From contig CAKOLB010000007.1 of the NCBI GenBank assembly GCA_934096125.1, forward strand, positions 1 through 54,233: a DNA stretch of 54,233 bases, in the 5' to 3' direction. Below, piece by piece: positions 1 through 8,283 of this stretch. Source of the DNA: an uncultured Bacilli bacterium. GTDB lineage: Bacteria; Bacillota_I; Bacilli_A; RF39; UBA660. The stretch's first letter is position 1; the number at the start of each line of letters is the position of its first letter. The notes beneath the pieces are model-generated. The model was not told the DNA's origin. It saw only the letters and a program-made list of their open reading frames with translations, and searched no databases. The translations under genes were made by a program, and so were the position numbers.

Positions 1-948
1 TTTTGTTTAGGAGGATATTTCTTAGGACTAAAAACTACAAATAAAGAAAATGATTTGGAAAAAATAAGACTTGCAGAAGTTACTCACAGTTCTTTTTACA
101 CCCCACTATATGTTGCAATAGAAAAAGGTTATTTTAAAGAGGAAGGATTAGAGGTAGAACTAGTACTTACTCCAGGGGCTGATAAAGTCAGTAGTGCTGT
201 ATTGTCTGGAGATGTACAAATAGGTCTAGCAGGGGCTGAATCCGCAATATATGTATATGAACAAAAAGAAAAAGATTATCTAGAATTATTTGCAGGACTT
301 ACTAAGAGGGATGGACAATTTATTGTAGCTAGAGATGATAGTAAAGATTTTAAACTAGAAGATTTATATAATAAAGAAATACTTGTAGGAAGAAGTACTG
401 GAATGCCAGCGCTTAATTTCTTAAATGCTTTAAAGAAAAAAAATATTGATATAGATAAAATTAATGTTAATTATGCTGTAGATTTCGCTGCTTTATCAGG
501 AACATTTATTGGAGGAACTGGTGACTTTGTTAATCTATTTGAACCAAATGCTACAAAATTAGAAAAAGAAGGATATGGAAAAGTTGTGGCAAGTGTTGGG
601 ATGCTTTCTGGGGAAGTACCATATACAGCGTTTTATGCTAAAAAAAGTTATATAAGGGATAATAAAGATATAGTTAAAAAATTTACTAATGCTATTAATA
701 AGGGAATAATGTATACTATGGAAAATAAAGGAGAAACTGTTGCTAAAGATATAATTAACTTATTTCCTGATACTAGTATAAGTGACCTTGCAAATATGAT
801 AGATAGATATAAAGAGTATGATTGCTGGTTAAATAACCCATATATATCTGAAACATTATTTACGAACTTAGAAGAATTTTTAATAGAATTTAAATTATTA
901 GATGATTATGTTCCATATAAAGATTTAGTAAATAACTTTTATGAATAA
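1..948 (+). CDS. ABC transporter substrate-binding protein, NMT1/SsuA type (5' partial)
   Basis: Extracytoplasmic binding protein of a nitrogen/sulfur/thiamine-precursor type importer. The reading frame is open from base 1, so the true start lies upstream of the window; the TTG at 55 is only an internal codon. The first residues (FCLGGYFLG) look like the end of a signal or lipoprotein leader. The periplasmic-binding fold follows, with the family-typical opening 'TPLYVAIEKGYFKEEGL' and the 'GDVQIGLAGAES' segment. The gene overlaps the downstream ATPase gene by 8 bp, so the three transporter genes form one operon. The substrate cannot be read from the sequence; thiamine precursor, sulfonate or a related small molecule are options. 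Confidence 0.88.
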   Translation, partial: FCLGGYFLGLKTTNKENDLEKIRLAEVTHSSFYTPLYVAIEKGYFKEEGLEVELVLTPGADKVSSAVLSGDVQIGLAGAESAIYVYEQKEKDYLELFAGLTKRDGQFIVARDDSKDFKLEDLYNKEILVGRSTGMPALNFLNALKKKNIDIDKINVNYAVDFAALSGTFIGGTGDFVNLFEPNATKLEKEGYGKVVASVGMLSGEVPYTAFYAKKSYIRDNKDIVKKFTNAINKGIMYTMENKGETVAKDIINLFPDTSISDLANMIDRYKEYDCWLNNPYISETLFTNLEEFLIEFKLLDDYVPYKDLVNNFYE

Positions 949-1684
949 TATATTAAGGGTAAGCAACTTAAATAAAAAATATCAAACTAAAAATGGAGAA
1001 ATAACGGCGATAGAAAATATTAGTTTTGCACTTTCGAAAAATGAATTTATGGCCATTGTAGGTTCTAGTGGATGTGGAAAATCAACTTTACTTAATATTT
1101 TGGTTGGTCTTGAGCCACTTACTAATGGAGAAATTTTTATTAAAGATGGGATAAAATTTGGATATATGCTTCAAGAAGATGCCTTATTTCCTTGGCTGAC
1201 CATTAAGGAAAATGCCTGTTTAGGTTTAAAGATAACTAAAAAGCTCACTAAAGAAAATGAAGAGTTTGTTTCTAGCCTTTTAGATAAATATGGATTAAAA
1301 GAATTTAAAGATAAGTATCCAAAAGAATTGTCGGGAGGTATGAAGCAAAGAGTTGCTTTAATTAGGACACTTGCTTTAAAGCCAGATATATTACTACTTG
1401 ATGAACCGTTTTCCGCTCTCGATTATGTTTCACGACTTTTAGTAAGTGAAGATGTTTACAACATTATAAAAGAAGAAAAAAAGACTGTAATTATGATAAC
1501 CCATGATATAAGTGAGGCTATATCATTTGCGGACCGTATTATTGTTTTATCAAAAAGACCTGCCACTATAAAAAATGAGTATGAAGTGTTGATGAAAACT
1601 AGTGGAGGAGTCCAAAGACGCAAAGACGAAAAGTTTTCTTACTACTATGACTTACTTTGGAAGGATTTAGATAAAGATGTCTGA
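941..1684 (+). CDS. ABC transporter ATP-binding protein, SsuB/TauB type
   Basis: Cytoplasmic ATPase that powers the importer. Visible motifs in order are Walker A GSSGCGKST (about residues 41-49), Q-loop 'MLQEDALFPWL', signature LSGGMKQR, Walker B ILLLDEPF and the switch histidine in 'MITHDISEA'. At 247 residues it has normal family length. The start overlaps the binding-protein gene by 8 bp and the end overlaps the permease by 8 bp, so the three are translationally coupled. The short C-terminal tail after the ATPase core is typical of this subfamily. Confidence 0.93.
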   Translation: MNNILRVSNLNKKYQTKNGEITAIENISFALSKNEFMAIVGSSGCGKSTLLNILVGLEPLTNGEIFIKDGIKFGYMLQEDALFPWLTIKENACLGLKITKKLTKENEEFVSSLLDKYGLKEFKDKYPKELSGGMKQRVALIRTLALKPDILLLDEPFSALDYVSRLLVSEDVYNIIKEEKKTVIMITHDISEAISFADRIIVLSKRPATIKNEYEVLMKTSGGVQRRKDEKFSYYYDLLWKDLDKDV

Positions 1685-2462
1685 TGAACAAAAGAAATAT
1701 CTTCGAAAAATAACTTTGAAAAAAAGATTTATATTATTTATGCAATTATTAATTGTAGTGGGAACAATTCTTTTGTGGGAATATCTTGTTAAAAAAGAAA
1801 TAATAAATAGCTTTGTATTTTCTTCACCATCACAAATATTAGAAACAATTATAAATCTTGCTAAAACAAACGAACTTTGGGGGCATATTCTTATAACTAT
1901 GGAAGAAGTAATTATCGCCTTTAGTTTGGGAATACTTTTAGGTTTTGGGGTAGCTATTATTCTTTATGAGTTGCCAACTTTAGCCAAAGTGCTAGACCCT
2001 TTTCTAACGATGATTAATTCTCTTCCTAAGGTTGCCTTAGGGCCACTTATCATAATTATTGCTGGGGCAAATATGAAAAGTATTATAATTATGGCTCTAC
2101 TTATTAATTTAATTATAAGCATAATAACTATTTATAATGGTTTTATAAATGTTGATGCAACTAAAGTTAAACTCATAAAAACATTTAGTAACAAAAGAAG
2201 TATTTTGCTTACTAAACTTGTTATTCCTAACTCGTATAATACTATTGTTTCTAGTTTAAAACTTAATATATCTATGTCACTAATTGGCGTAATCATGGGA
2301 GAGTTTTTAGTAAGTCAAAAAGGAATTGGATACTTAATTATTTATGGAACACAAGTTTTTAATCTAAGCTTAGTAATGTCAGGGATATTTATCCTACTTG
2401 TTATGTCTTTCTTATTATACAAAATTATTAGTTTTATAGAAAAAAAGCTATTACGAACTTAA
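1677..2462 (+). CDS. ABC transporter permease, SsuC/TauC type
   Basis: Inner-membrane channel subunit of the importer. It has about six hydrophobic segments: an N-terminal one (about residues 17-38) followed by the conserved 'LWEYLVKKEIIN' and 'FSSPSQI' stretch, then the transport core with an EAA-loop region near 'LIKTFSNKRSILLTKLVIPNS'. Length (261 aa) matches the family. It is the last gene of the operon and its 3' end overlaps the convergent DUF4272 gene by 4 bp. Confidence 0.92.
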   Translation: MSDEQKKYLRKITLKKRFILFMQLLIVVGTILLWEYLVKKEIINSFVFSSPSQILETIINLAKTNELWGHILITMEEVIIAFSLGILLGFGVAIILYELPTLAKVLDPFLTMINSLPKVALGPLIIIIAGANMKSIIIMALLINLIISIITIYNGFINVDATKVKLIKTFSNKRSILLTKLVIPNSYNTIVSSLKLNISMSLIGVIMGEFLVSQKGIGYLIIYGTQVFNLSLVMSGIFILLVMSFLLYKIISFIEKKLLRT

Positions 2463-3118
2463 CCAAAGTTGTAATAGTCTTTTTCTTCACTAAGTAGCCA
2501 CATAAAAGCTCTCTTCCTTTCTAATACGACATCATAAACTAGTTTACCAGTTTTTTTATTTTTATTATTTTGTTTTTCTTTTAAGGTTTCATAATAGTTT
2601 AAATAAAGGTCGGCGGCATCTAAAATTTCGGAAACTGGCCTTGGATGACAGCAGGCTTTGAAGTCTTCATAGTCTTGTTTTTCTTTGACTATAAATAATG
2701 CTTTGTAAGAATCACAAGTTGCAAAAGGTTTACCTAAAGCTGGTACTAAACCTAAAGACCATAAAATTACCCAAAGAGTTTCAAAATTCCAAGATACATC
2801 AATTAAATCACTATTACTATAATTATTTGTAAAAAGAAGTTTTTCTTTAGATAACAAACTACTTTCAACACTATATTTTTGGAGGTATATTTGATGAATT
2901 TTGATAGCTAGCTCAGGATCTGGATTTTCATCTAGTTCGGATGATAAGCTTGCGGATATCGCACAGGCTAGCGCCCGCTTGCAGATTTCTTCAAAGGATT
3001 TAATATGTACATTTTCGACATCACTTAAAAGAGGTAGACCTTTAATTACGTCTACTCTTTCTTTTTTTAACTCTTTAATTGTATTTTTTCGTCTTATTTC
3101 GGCTTCACTTTTTATCAT
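2459..3118 (-). CDS. DUF4272 domain-containing protein
   Basis: Soluble protein of 219 residues. It resembles the DUF4272 family: an N-terminal RRKNTIKELKKERVDVIKGLP stretch like the 'R+...L...GVP.I..LP' opening, a central 'EEICKRALACAISA' helix, and 'FETLWVILWSLGLVPALGKP', which is the family's most recognisable block. The function of DUF4272 is not established. It starts 22 bp after the SUFU-like gene on the same strand, so the two are probably co-transcribed. Such proteins sometimes occur with polymorphic-toxin immunity genes, but no toxin is seen here. Confidence 0.7.
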   Translation of the reverse strand: MIKSEAEIRRKNTIKELKKERVDVIKGLPLLSDVENVHIKSFEEICKRALACAISASLSSELDENPDPELAIKIHQIYLQKYSVESSLLSKEKLLFTNNYSNSDLIDVSWNFETLWVILWSLGLVPALGKPFATCDSYKALFIVKEKQDYEDFKACCHPRPVSEILDAADLYLNYYETLKEKQNNKNKKTGKLVYDVVLERKRAFMWLLSEEKDYYNFG

Positions 3119-3140
3119 GTTAATTAAGTTTTTCCTTTCC

Positions 3141-3731
3141 CTAAGAAAAAGATGTTACATCAGTTCCTAATTTTTCGTATAATGCTAAAACAGTTGTTTT
3201 CTTGGCTTTTAAACTTTCAATATCCTTTTTTGATACACCAATTATTTCTACAAATTTAAGGCATCCTTCCTCCGTAGTTATAGTTTTAAATTCGGGATCT
3301 AAAATGGTAATAAAACCAGTAATATTAGATTTTCCCTCATAATCAATACCACTTTTTTGGCCGGTATATATATACTCTAACTCATTAAAAACTTCTCCAG
3401 TTGTGAAGGTTATTTTTGCTAAACTTTGAAGTATACCACAAATATTTTTTATTTCTTTTTCATCTATATTTTCCTTTTTTAACTTAAAGGTAAATTCTAT
3501 TTTTTCTTCATCACTTGCAAAAAATTTCGATAAACCATATGTTAGAAAGTGATAGTAATTAGGGCCATTATAAACATCTATCCCATCTAAAGGGTCACCT
3601 CCCCCAAGTTCCCAGTTAATAATTGGGGCATAGTGCAATGGATTTTTTTCAGTCGGATAAATTTCTAAAGCTCTTTTATAGATTGCATCCCCAAGCAAAT
3701 CATCATTTCTATTAGTATTTAACACCGCCAT
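3141..3731 (-). CDS. Suppressor-of-fused (SUFU) domain protein
   Basis: Bacterial SUFU-fold protein of 196 residues. Family signatures are 'GGGDPLDGIDVYNG' and 'YYHFLTYGLSKFF' followed by 'KIEFTFKLKK', as in SUFU proteins (…DPLDGI…WHFVTYGLSEL…ELTFRL). In bacteria many members act as immunity proteins of polymorphic toxin systems or are orphans. The ATG at 3731 is preferred over the upstream GTG at 3737 because an AAAAGAGG ribosome site lies 9 bases before it. It precedes the DUF4272 gene, probably in the same transcript. Confidence 0.75.
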   Translation of the reverse strand: MAVLNTNRNDDLLGDAIYKRALEIYPTEKNPLHYAPIINWELGGGDPLDGIDVYNGPNYYHFLTYGLSKFFASDEEKIEFTFKLKKENIDEKEIKNICGILQSLAKITFTTGEVFNELEYIYTGQKSGIDYEGKSNITGFITILDPEFKTITTEEGCLKFVEIIGVSKKDIESLKAKKTTVLALYEKLGTDVTSFS

Positions 3732-3786
3732 AAACACTCGCCTCTTTTGTTATATTATAATTTTAATTATATCGTATATACCATGA

Positions 3787-3873
3787 TTAGTCCATGACTA
3801 AAGAATTTTTTTCCTATGTTAAAGATATGTTTTACATCTTCAAGGTGTCAAATTTCGACATTTTCGACACCTT
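3787..3873. promoter_or_regulatory. Two short inverted repeats in a divergent intergenic region
   Basis: Between the divergently read SUFU gene and the small membrane protein genes there is a palindrome TTAGTC-CAT-GACTAA (3787-3801) and a longer inverted repeat AAGGTGTC (3842-3849)/GACACCTT (3866-3873) with an internal repeated TTTCGACA. They could be operator sites or short hairpins. No regulator gene is adjacent, so this is inference from symmetry only. Confidence 0.35.
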
Positions 3874-3949
3874 TTCTTGAATAGATTTTAATTTTTTTTT
3901 ATAATAGATAATACCCCGCCTAAAAAATAAATGAAAGGAATGATTTATA

Positions 3950-4192
3950 ATGAGACTAGTATTATTGCTTTTTCTATTAATTATGCTTATCATGTTTCTA
4001 ATAAGTATTACCTTAAACCATACTAAAAAGAAAAAAAAGAGTTGCAAATATTATGATAAAACTATTTATTTTAATACAGAACTAGAAAAGTATTATAAGA
4101 TAATCAAAATTCAAAAAAATATTCTTTTCAAAAAAAAACTCTATTTTTGGTTTTTGTTATTAGTTAAAAAATTGGAGGGGGCTTTACCATGA
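3950..4192 (+). CDS. Small membrane protein, unknown function
   Basis: Predicted 80-residue protein with a strongly hydrophobic N-terminal segment (about residues 2-22) followed by a lysine- and tyrosine-rich cytoplasmic tail and a second short hydrophobic stretch. I do not recognise a family. It is supported as a gene by an AAAGGA ribosome site and by its TGA overlapping the ATG of the next gene (ATGA), the usual sign of translational coupling. It opens a three-gene set that ends with mnmM. Confidence 0.5.
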   Translation: MRLVLLLFLLIMLIMFLISITLNHTKKKKKSCKYYDKTIYFNTELEKYYKIIKIQKNILFKKKLYFWFLLLVKKLEGALP

Positions 4193-4413
4193 TGATAAAA
4201 TATTTACAAATTATTTTTTTCTTAAGCATGGCTTGTACAGCTTTATTTATTCTTTTTTACTTATATAAAGATGAAAATGTTGTTAGTGGAAAATATGAAA
4301 AACTAGGAAAAATGCTTCGGGATGAAACAAATGAAGCTTATACAGCTTTGAAAAAAAATGATAATGAGATTAAAAAGATTCAAAAAAAAATAAAGGATAT
4401 TAAGAATAAGTAA
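4189..4413 (+). CDS. Small membrane-anchored coiled-coil protein
   Basis: Predicted 74-residue protein: one N-terminal membrane helix (about residues 4-25) and a charged, probably coiled-coil tail ending in KKIQKKIKDIKNK. A strong TTGGAGGGGG ribosome site precedes the ATG. Its stop overlaps the mnmM start by one base (TAATG). Topology resembles small scaffold or division-type proteins, but no family is recognised. Confidence 0.6.
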   Translation: MMIKYLQIIFFLSMACTALFILFYLYKDENVVSGKYEKLGKMLRDETNEAYTALKKNDNEIKKIQKKIKDIKNK

Positions 4414-4985
4414 TGAAAAGTATTGTAAGAGTAAATGTTCAAAGTATTTTAGAAGTTGTAAAAGAAATATGCCAAAGAAAAGTTTTAAACACTCAAAATG
4501 TAGCCGATATGACTGTTGGTAATGGGAATGATACTTTGATGTTATCCAACCTAGCAAAACACGTGTATGGTTTTGATGTTCAAAAGCAAGCTATTCAAAC
4601 TACTCGGCATTTACTTGATGAACATAAAAGACATAATTATTCACTATTTTTAATGGGACATGAAAATGTTGATAAAGTACTTAATAAAAGTAATGATATA
4701 TCACTTTTTCTTTTTAATCTTGGATACTTACCAAAAGGTGATAAAACTGTAACAACTTTGGCCGCAACGACACTTGAAGCCATTCAAAAGTCTTTAAACA
4801 TCATTAATGATAAAGGGACTATACTTGTGGTGTTTTATCCTCATCCTGAAGGGGTGAATGAAGCAAAGCTTGCCAAAAGCTATTTAGAAAAAGAAAATAT
4901 TGATTATATAGAATATCATAATACCGATAATACTAATGCACCATATTTAGTGGAAATTCAAAAAGATTATGCCCAAGAAGCATAA
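4413..4985 (+). CDS. mnmM: tRNA mnm5s2U34 methyltransferase MnmM (YtqB family)
   Basis: Class I SAM-dependent methyltransferase of the YtqB/MnmM family, which in Gram-positives performs the last methylation giving mnm5s2U at the wobble position of tRNA. Seen directly: the SAM-binding motif 'DMTVGNGNDTLMLS' (about residues 31-44), 'VYGFDVQKQAI', and the family hallmark 'FNLGYLPKGDK' (about residues 99-109). Length 190 is normal. It is coupled to the two preceding small genes, and its end lies 3 bases from the convergent HD-domain gene. The presumed partner enzyme MnmL is encoded at 13268. Confidence 0.88.
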   Translation: MKSIVRVNVQSILEVVKEICQRKVLNTQNVADMTVGNGNDTLMLSNLAKHVYGFDVQKQAIQTTRHLLDEHKRHNYSLFLMGHENVDKVLNKSNDISLFLFNLGYLPKGDKTVTTLAATTLEAIQKSLNIINDKGTILVVFYPHPEGVNEAKLAKSYLEKENIDYIEYHNTDNTNAPYLVEIQKDYAQEA

Positions 4986-4988
4986 TTT

Positions 4989-5711
4989 TTATTTGATGTT
5001 TTTATTTTTACCGCTTAAAAGAGCAATATAACCATTGATACTACCGATGTCTTTTTTTAAAGCAACCATTTTATCTGCTTTGGACATGATTTTGCCTTCT
5101 GTAAAAAAACTTTTCCGGAAGGAGTAATGACCTATTTTACCAATATCGGTTGATAACTTAATCATATTTTTGTATTTTTCTGGAAGAGCATCGTACTTCT
5201 TTTGATTATTAAGTTCAATGCCACTTTTATCAATAGCTCGAACTGGAAGTGGATACATATGATGCATTATTCCATCGATAATAATTAAAGCTTTTTCTTT
5301 GTTAGTAAAATATTCAGGAAACCATGTGATAGAGTTAACAGTAGCTTCAATCGGATGAACAAAACCATGTTTGTTACGAAGTCTTTTTTTGTTGAAAGTA
5401 TTTTGCCAAGGAATTTCATATAAATCATGAAACATCGCAATAACAACAGCGGTTTCTACACGTAAATGCTTAAACTTTTCATTTCTTTCTTTTAATTTTT
5501 GAGCAATTATATAAGTGACTATAGCATCGCAAATGATATGATCCCCAAGCATTTTGGTATCATGGTGATAAAAAGGTTTTTCGCAGCGAGCGAGAAACTC
5601 TGGGTGAAAACATATTGGTTTAATAATCCCCCATAGTTTTCGCATATTACTAATATTCATTTTATACTCTTTGGCATATATCTTATACCTTTCGTAAATA
5701 CTACTCGTCAT
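4989..5711 (-). CDS. HD-domain (metal-dependent phosphohydrolase-like) protein
   Basis: Soluble protein of 240 residues with an HD-type metal site: histidines in 'YHHDTKMLGDHIICDAI', the HD pair in 'IAMFHDLYEIPW', and later histidines in 'IDGIMHHMYPLP'. HD proteins hydrolyse nucleotides or phosphoesters; the substrate here is unknown. I chose ATG 5711 because GGAAAG lies 10 bases upstream; the TTG codons at 5735 and 5729 lack a good ribosome site. It is a single gene between convergent mnmM and the divergent glycosyltransferase. Confidence 0.78.
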   Translation of the reverse strand: MTSSIYERYKIYAKEYKMNISNMRKLWGIIKPICFHPEFLARCEKPFYHHDTKMLGDHIICDAIVTYIIAQKLKERNEKFKHLRVETAVVIAMFHDLYEIPWQNTFNKKRLRNKHGFVHPIEATVNSITWFPEYFTNKEKALIIIDGIMHHMYPLPVRAIDKSGIELNNQKKYDALPEKYKNMIKLSTDIGKIGHYSFRKSFFTEGKIMSKADKMVALKKDIGSINGYIALLSGKNKNIK

Positions 5712-5810
5712 ATAATCACTGCTTTCCAATGTCAATAAAATTTTAGCATTTTTTTATAGAAGAAGCAATAATTTTACTTGTTTTTCATAAAATTAAAGGG
5801 GAGGAAAAAC

Positions 5811-6872
5811 ATGAAAAAAATAGCAATTTATGCCATAGCCCGAGATGAAGAAAAGTTTGTTAAAAGGTGGTATGAAAGTATAAAGGATGCTGATGTTATT
5901 GTAGTTTTAGATACTGGATCGCGTGATGAAACTCTCAGCATGCTAAAGTCTTTAGGAGTAACTGTTAAAAGAAAAGTAATTAATCCGTGGAGGTTTGATG
6001 TGGCAAGGAATGAGGCTTTGAAATTAGTTCCAGATGATGTAGATATTTGTTTATCACTAGATTTAGATGAAGTTATGTTGCCAGGTTGGAGAGAAAAAAT
6101 ATTAAATAACTGGAAAGAAGGTACCACAAGAATGAAATATATTTTTAACTGGTATATTGATAAAATGGGAGTTCCCAAGATAACTTATAAGGCTGATAAA
6201 ATTCATGCAAGAAATGGTTATAAATGGATTTATCCGGTTCATGAAGTATTAACTTGCGACTCAGAAGTTGTGGTAGATTTAAACGAGCCTTTAATAAATC
6301 ATTTTCCAGACCGGGATAAAAACAGAGATAGTTATCTTCCTCTTTTGAAGTTAGCTGTTCAAGAAAATCCTGGTGTTGACCGAAATTATCATTACCTTGG
6401 AAGAGAATATATGTATCATGAGATGTGGGATGAGGCAATAGATATGCTTAAAAAACATATTGCTATCTCAAACTGGCGGGAAGAAAAGGCTGCTTCTATG
6501 CGTTTTATAGCAAGGTGTTATGCTTCCAAAAATGATGAAAAAAACCAAGTTAAATGGATTGAAAAATCTATCAAGGAAGCTCCATATATGCGTGATTCTT
6601 ATGTGGAGGCCGCTTTAATCTATTTCAATAATGGCGAGTATAAAAAGTCAATTTATTATGCGATTTTGGGACTAGATATTAAAGAAAATGAACATAGATA
6701 CATCAATGAAATATTTACTTTTGATGAAACAATATATGATATATTATCACTGGATTATTACTATCTTAATATAAATGAGCTGGCAATCTATTATGCTAAA
6801 AAAGCTCTAGAAATAAATCCGGATAGTGAAAGAATTAAAAATAATTTAGAATTATTTCAAGAAAAAAAGTAA
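5811..6872 (+). CDS. Family 2 glycosyltransferase with C-terminal TPR-like helices
   Basis: N-terminal GT-A domain: 'IYAIARDEEKFVKRWYES', 'VVLDTGSRDETLSMLKSLG' and the DXD-type metal motif in 'LSLDLDEVMLPGW' (about residues 90-100), then 'FDVARNEAL'. The second half is helical with TPR-like spacing ('YHYLGREYMYHEMWDEAIDML', 'ALEINPDSERIKNNLELF'). Such proteins transfer sugars in surface polysaccharide or glycopeptide synthesis; acceptor and donor are unknown. The start is the ATG at 5811 because AAAGGGGAGG lies directly upstream; an earlier in-frame start lacks this. Its stop lies 13 bases before the nusG stop, tail to tail. Confidence 0.85.
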   Translation: MKKIAIYAIARDEEKFVKRWYESIKDADVIVVLDTGSRDETLSMLKSLGVTVKRKVINPWRFDVARNEALKLVPDDVDICLSLDLDEVMLPGWREKILNNWKEGTTRMKYIFNWYIDKMGVPKITYKADKIHARNGYKWIYPVHEVLTCDSEVVVDLNEPLINHFPDRDKNRDSYLPLLKLAVQENPGVDRNYHYLGREYMYHEMWDEAIDMLKKHIAISNWREEKAASMRFIARCYASKNDEKNQVKWIEKSIKEAPYMRDSYVEAALIYFNNGEYKKSIYYAILGLDIKENEHRYINEIFTFDETIYDILSLDYYYLNINELAIYYAKKALEINPDSERIKNNLELFQEKK

Positions 6873-6886
6873 GATACGCTCTTACT
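6860..6886 (-). terminator. Terminator after nusG
   Basis: Read on the minus strand the hairpin AGTAAGA-gcgta-TCTTACT (6886-6869) is followed by seven T residues. The stem begins inside the nusG stop codon, so the secE-nusG transcript probably ends here. Confidence 0.75.
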
Positions 6887-7418
6887 AAATTTTACTAACT
6901 TGATATACTTCGACATCAACACTAGTTTCTTGTCCAAATAAATCAATAATGATATTTAAACGATTATTTTCTAAGTCAATGTTATCAACTTTACCAGTCA
7001 TACCACTAAATGGTCCATCGATAATATTTACTTTATCGCCAACTTTAAGTTCTGCTTCGACATCAACACGGCTCATTCCCATATTGGCAAGTATTCTATC
7101 AATTTCTTGAGGAAGAAGTGGAGTTGGTTTAGCTCCTTTACCACTAGAACCGATAAATCCAGTTACACCTGGAGTGTTACGAACCATATACCATGCTTCA
7201 TCAGTCATAATCATTTCTACTAAAACATAACCTGGGAACATCTTTTTAACTTTTTCTTTTTTTACGCCGTCTTTTACTTCAACTTCTGTTGTTTCAGGAA
7301 CTATAACTCGAAAAATATAATCTTGCATTCCCATAGATTCTATTCTTGCTTCTAATTTTTCTTTAACCTTACTCTCATGTCCGGAATAAGTATTAACAAC
7401 ATACCATTCTTTTTCCAT
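6885..7418 (-). CDS. nusG: Transcription termination/antitermination factor NusG
   Basis: RNA polymerase-associated elongation factor. The NGN domain opens with 'EWYVVNTYSGHESKVKEKLE' and contains 'FPGYVLVEM' and 'VRNTPGVTGFIG'; the C-terminal KOW domain is 'VGDKVNIIDGPFSGMTGKV'. The ATG at 7418 overlaps the secE stop by one base (TAATG); an upstream in-frame ATG at 7430 would add only four residues. Order secE-nusG is the normal bacterial arrangement, although rplK does not follow: the L11-L1 genes lie 28 kb away. Confidence 0.96.
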   Translation of the reverse strand: MEKEWYVVNTYSGHESKVKEKLEARIESMGMQDYIFRVIVPETTEVEVKDGVKKEKVKKMFPGYVLVEMIMTDEAWYMVRNTPGVTGFIGSSGKGAKPTPLLPQEIDRILANMGMSRVDVEAELKVGDKVNIIDGPFSGMTGKVDNIDLENNRLNIIIDLFGQETSVDVEVYQVSKI

Positions 7419-7636
7419 TATGCCACCCATCCTTTAATTAATGATAATACTAAATTTAATAACATAAATAACGCACATAAAAGTAAACAAAAGACTATGG
7501 TAGAAATTGTATACTTTAGTACTTCTTTAGCTGTTGGCCATTTTACAAGCTTTAACTCTTTGCGAACCTTTTTAAAATAACTTTCTTTCGTACTTTTTTT
7601 ACTTTTTTTGTTTTTGACTTTGCCTTTCTTAGCCAT
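7418..7636 (-). CDS. secE: Preprotein translocase subunit SecE
   Basis: Small SecYEG component of 72 residues: a lysine-rich N-terminus, the conserved amphipathic 'ESYFKKVRKELKLVKWPTAKEV' region and one membrane helix (about residues 43-65). The ATG at 7636 is used because GGAGG lies 6 bases upstream; the ATG at 7648 is part of that ribosome-site region. The gene has its own promoter. Confidence 0.93.
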   Translation of the reverse strand: MAKKGKVKNKKSKKSTKESYFKKVRKELKLVKWPTAKEVLKYTISTIVFCLLLCALFMLLNLVLSLIKGWVA

Positions 7637-7676
7637 ATAAACCTCCATTAAAAAAACACCTTTTCGTGTTAGCTAT

Positions 7677-7705
7677 AATATATCATAGATTAGTTAATTG
7701 TTCAA
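7677..7705 (-). promoter_or_regulatory. secE-nusG promoter
   Basis: On the minus strand TTGAAC (7705-7700), a 17-base spacer and TATATT (7682-7677) precede secE. The -35 box overlaps the end of the sigma factor gene. Confidence 0.75.
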
Positions 7706-8283
7706 CTGTTTTGAAGTATTTTTTTTACATCTGGGCGAACCTTTCTTCTTATTTTAGCAATAGCATTTTTAATTTGATTATAACTTTTATTCATAGCACA
7801 TGCGATATCGGTATAACTTTCATTGTTAAGAAGTAAAATTAAAACCTGAAGTTCAAAACTATTTAGTTTACTTAAGATGATGTGATTAACTAAGTAATTT
7901 TGTTCTTTTTTTATCATAGCAGATAAAGGATCGGTTGTTTTGGTGCTTTCTTCATATAATTTCCCGTCAATATTTTCTTCATAATCAAGTGGATGTTTAA
8001 GATAGTAGTGAATAACTTTTTTGATTTTTCTTTGTATTATAAAACTTAGGTAGTAGTTAAGACTGGTATTTTGCATCAAAGAAAAACTTTCAAGTCCTTT
8101 GTATACTTCTTTTAAACACTCATCTTTTAGGTTATCAATGTTAATATTTAAATTTTTAATAAGATTATATTTACTACTGATATTATAGTTAATTACTTGT
8201 CTATATTTTTTTATCAAAATACTTTCGGCGATTTCATCTCTTTCGCGATATAGCATTATAAGTTCATAATCATTATATTTCAT
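7702..8283 (-). CDS. SigH-like RNA polymerase sigma factor
   Basis: Divergent sigma-70 family protein of 193 residues. The N-terminal part resembles region 2 ('YNDYELIMLYRERDEIAESILIKKYRQVI'), and the C-terminal part is a region-4 helix-turn-helix ('LNSFELQVLILLLNNESYTDIACAMNKSYNQIKNAIAKIRRKV'). In Bacillus the same neighbourhood (rlmB ... sigH ... secE nusG) holds sigH, which supports the call. The ATG at 8283 overlaps the rlmB end by 11 bases; a GTG one codon earlier is possible. yacP and rpmG, usually on either side of sigH, are missing. The regulon is unknown. Confidence 0.75.
   Translation of the reverse strand: MKYNDYELIMLYRERDEIAESILIKKYRQVINYNISSKYNLIKNLNINIDNLKDECLKEVYKGLESFSLMQNTSLNYYLSFIIQRKIKKVIHYYLKHPLDYEENIDGKLYEESTKTTDPLSAMIKKEQNYLVNHIILSKLNSFELQVLILLLNNESYTDIACAMNKSYNQIKNAIAKIRRKVRPDVKKILQNS

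Noticed and set aside
3832..4047. Minus-strand 71-codon frame
   Set aside because: It runs antisense to the coupled small gene at 3950 and has no ribosome site or family.
7649..7671. Hairpin AACAC/GTGTT in the secE leader as a riboswitch
   Set aside because: Too short and without a known motif; most likely chance.
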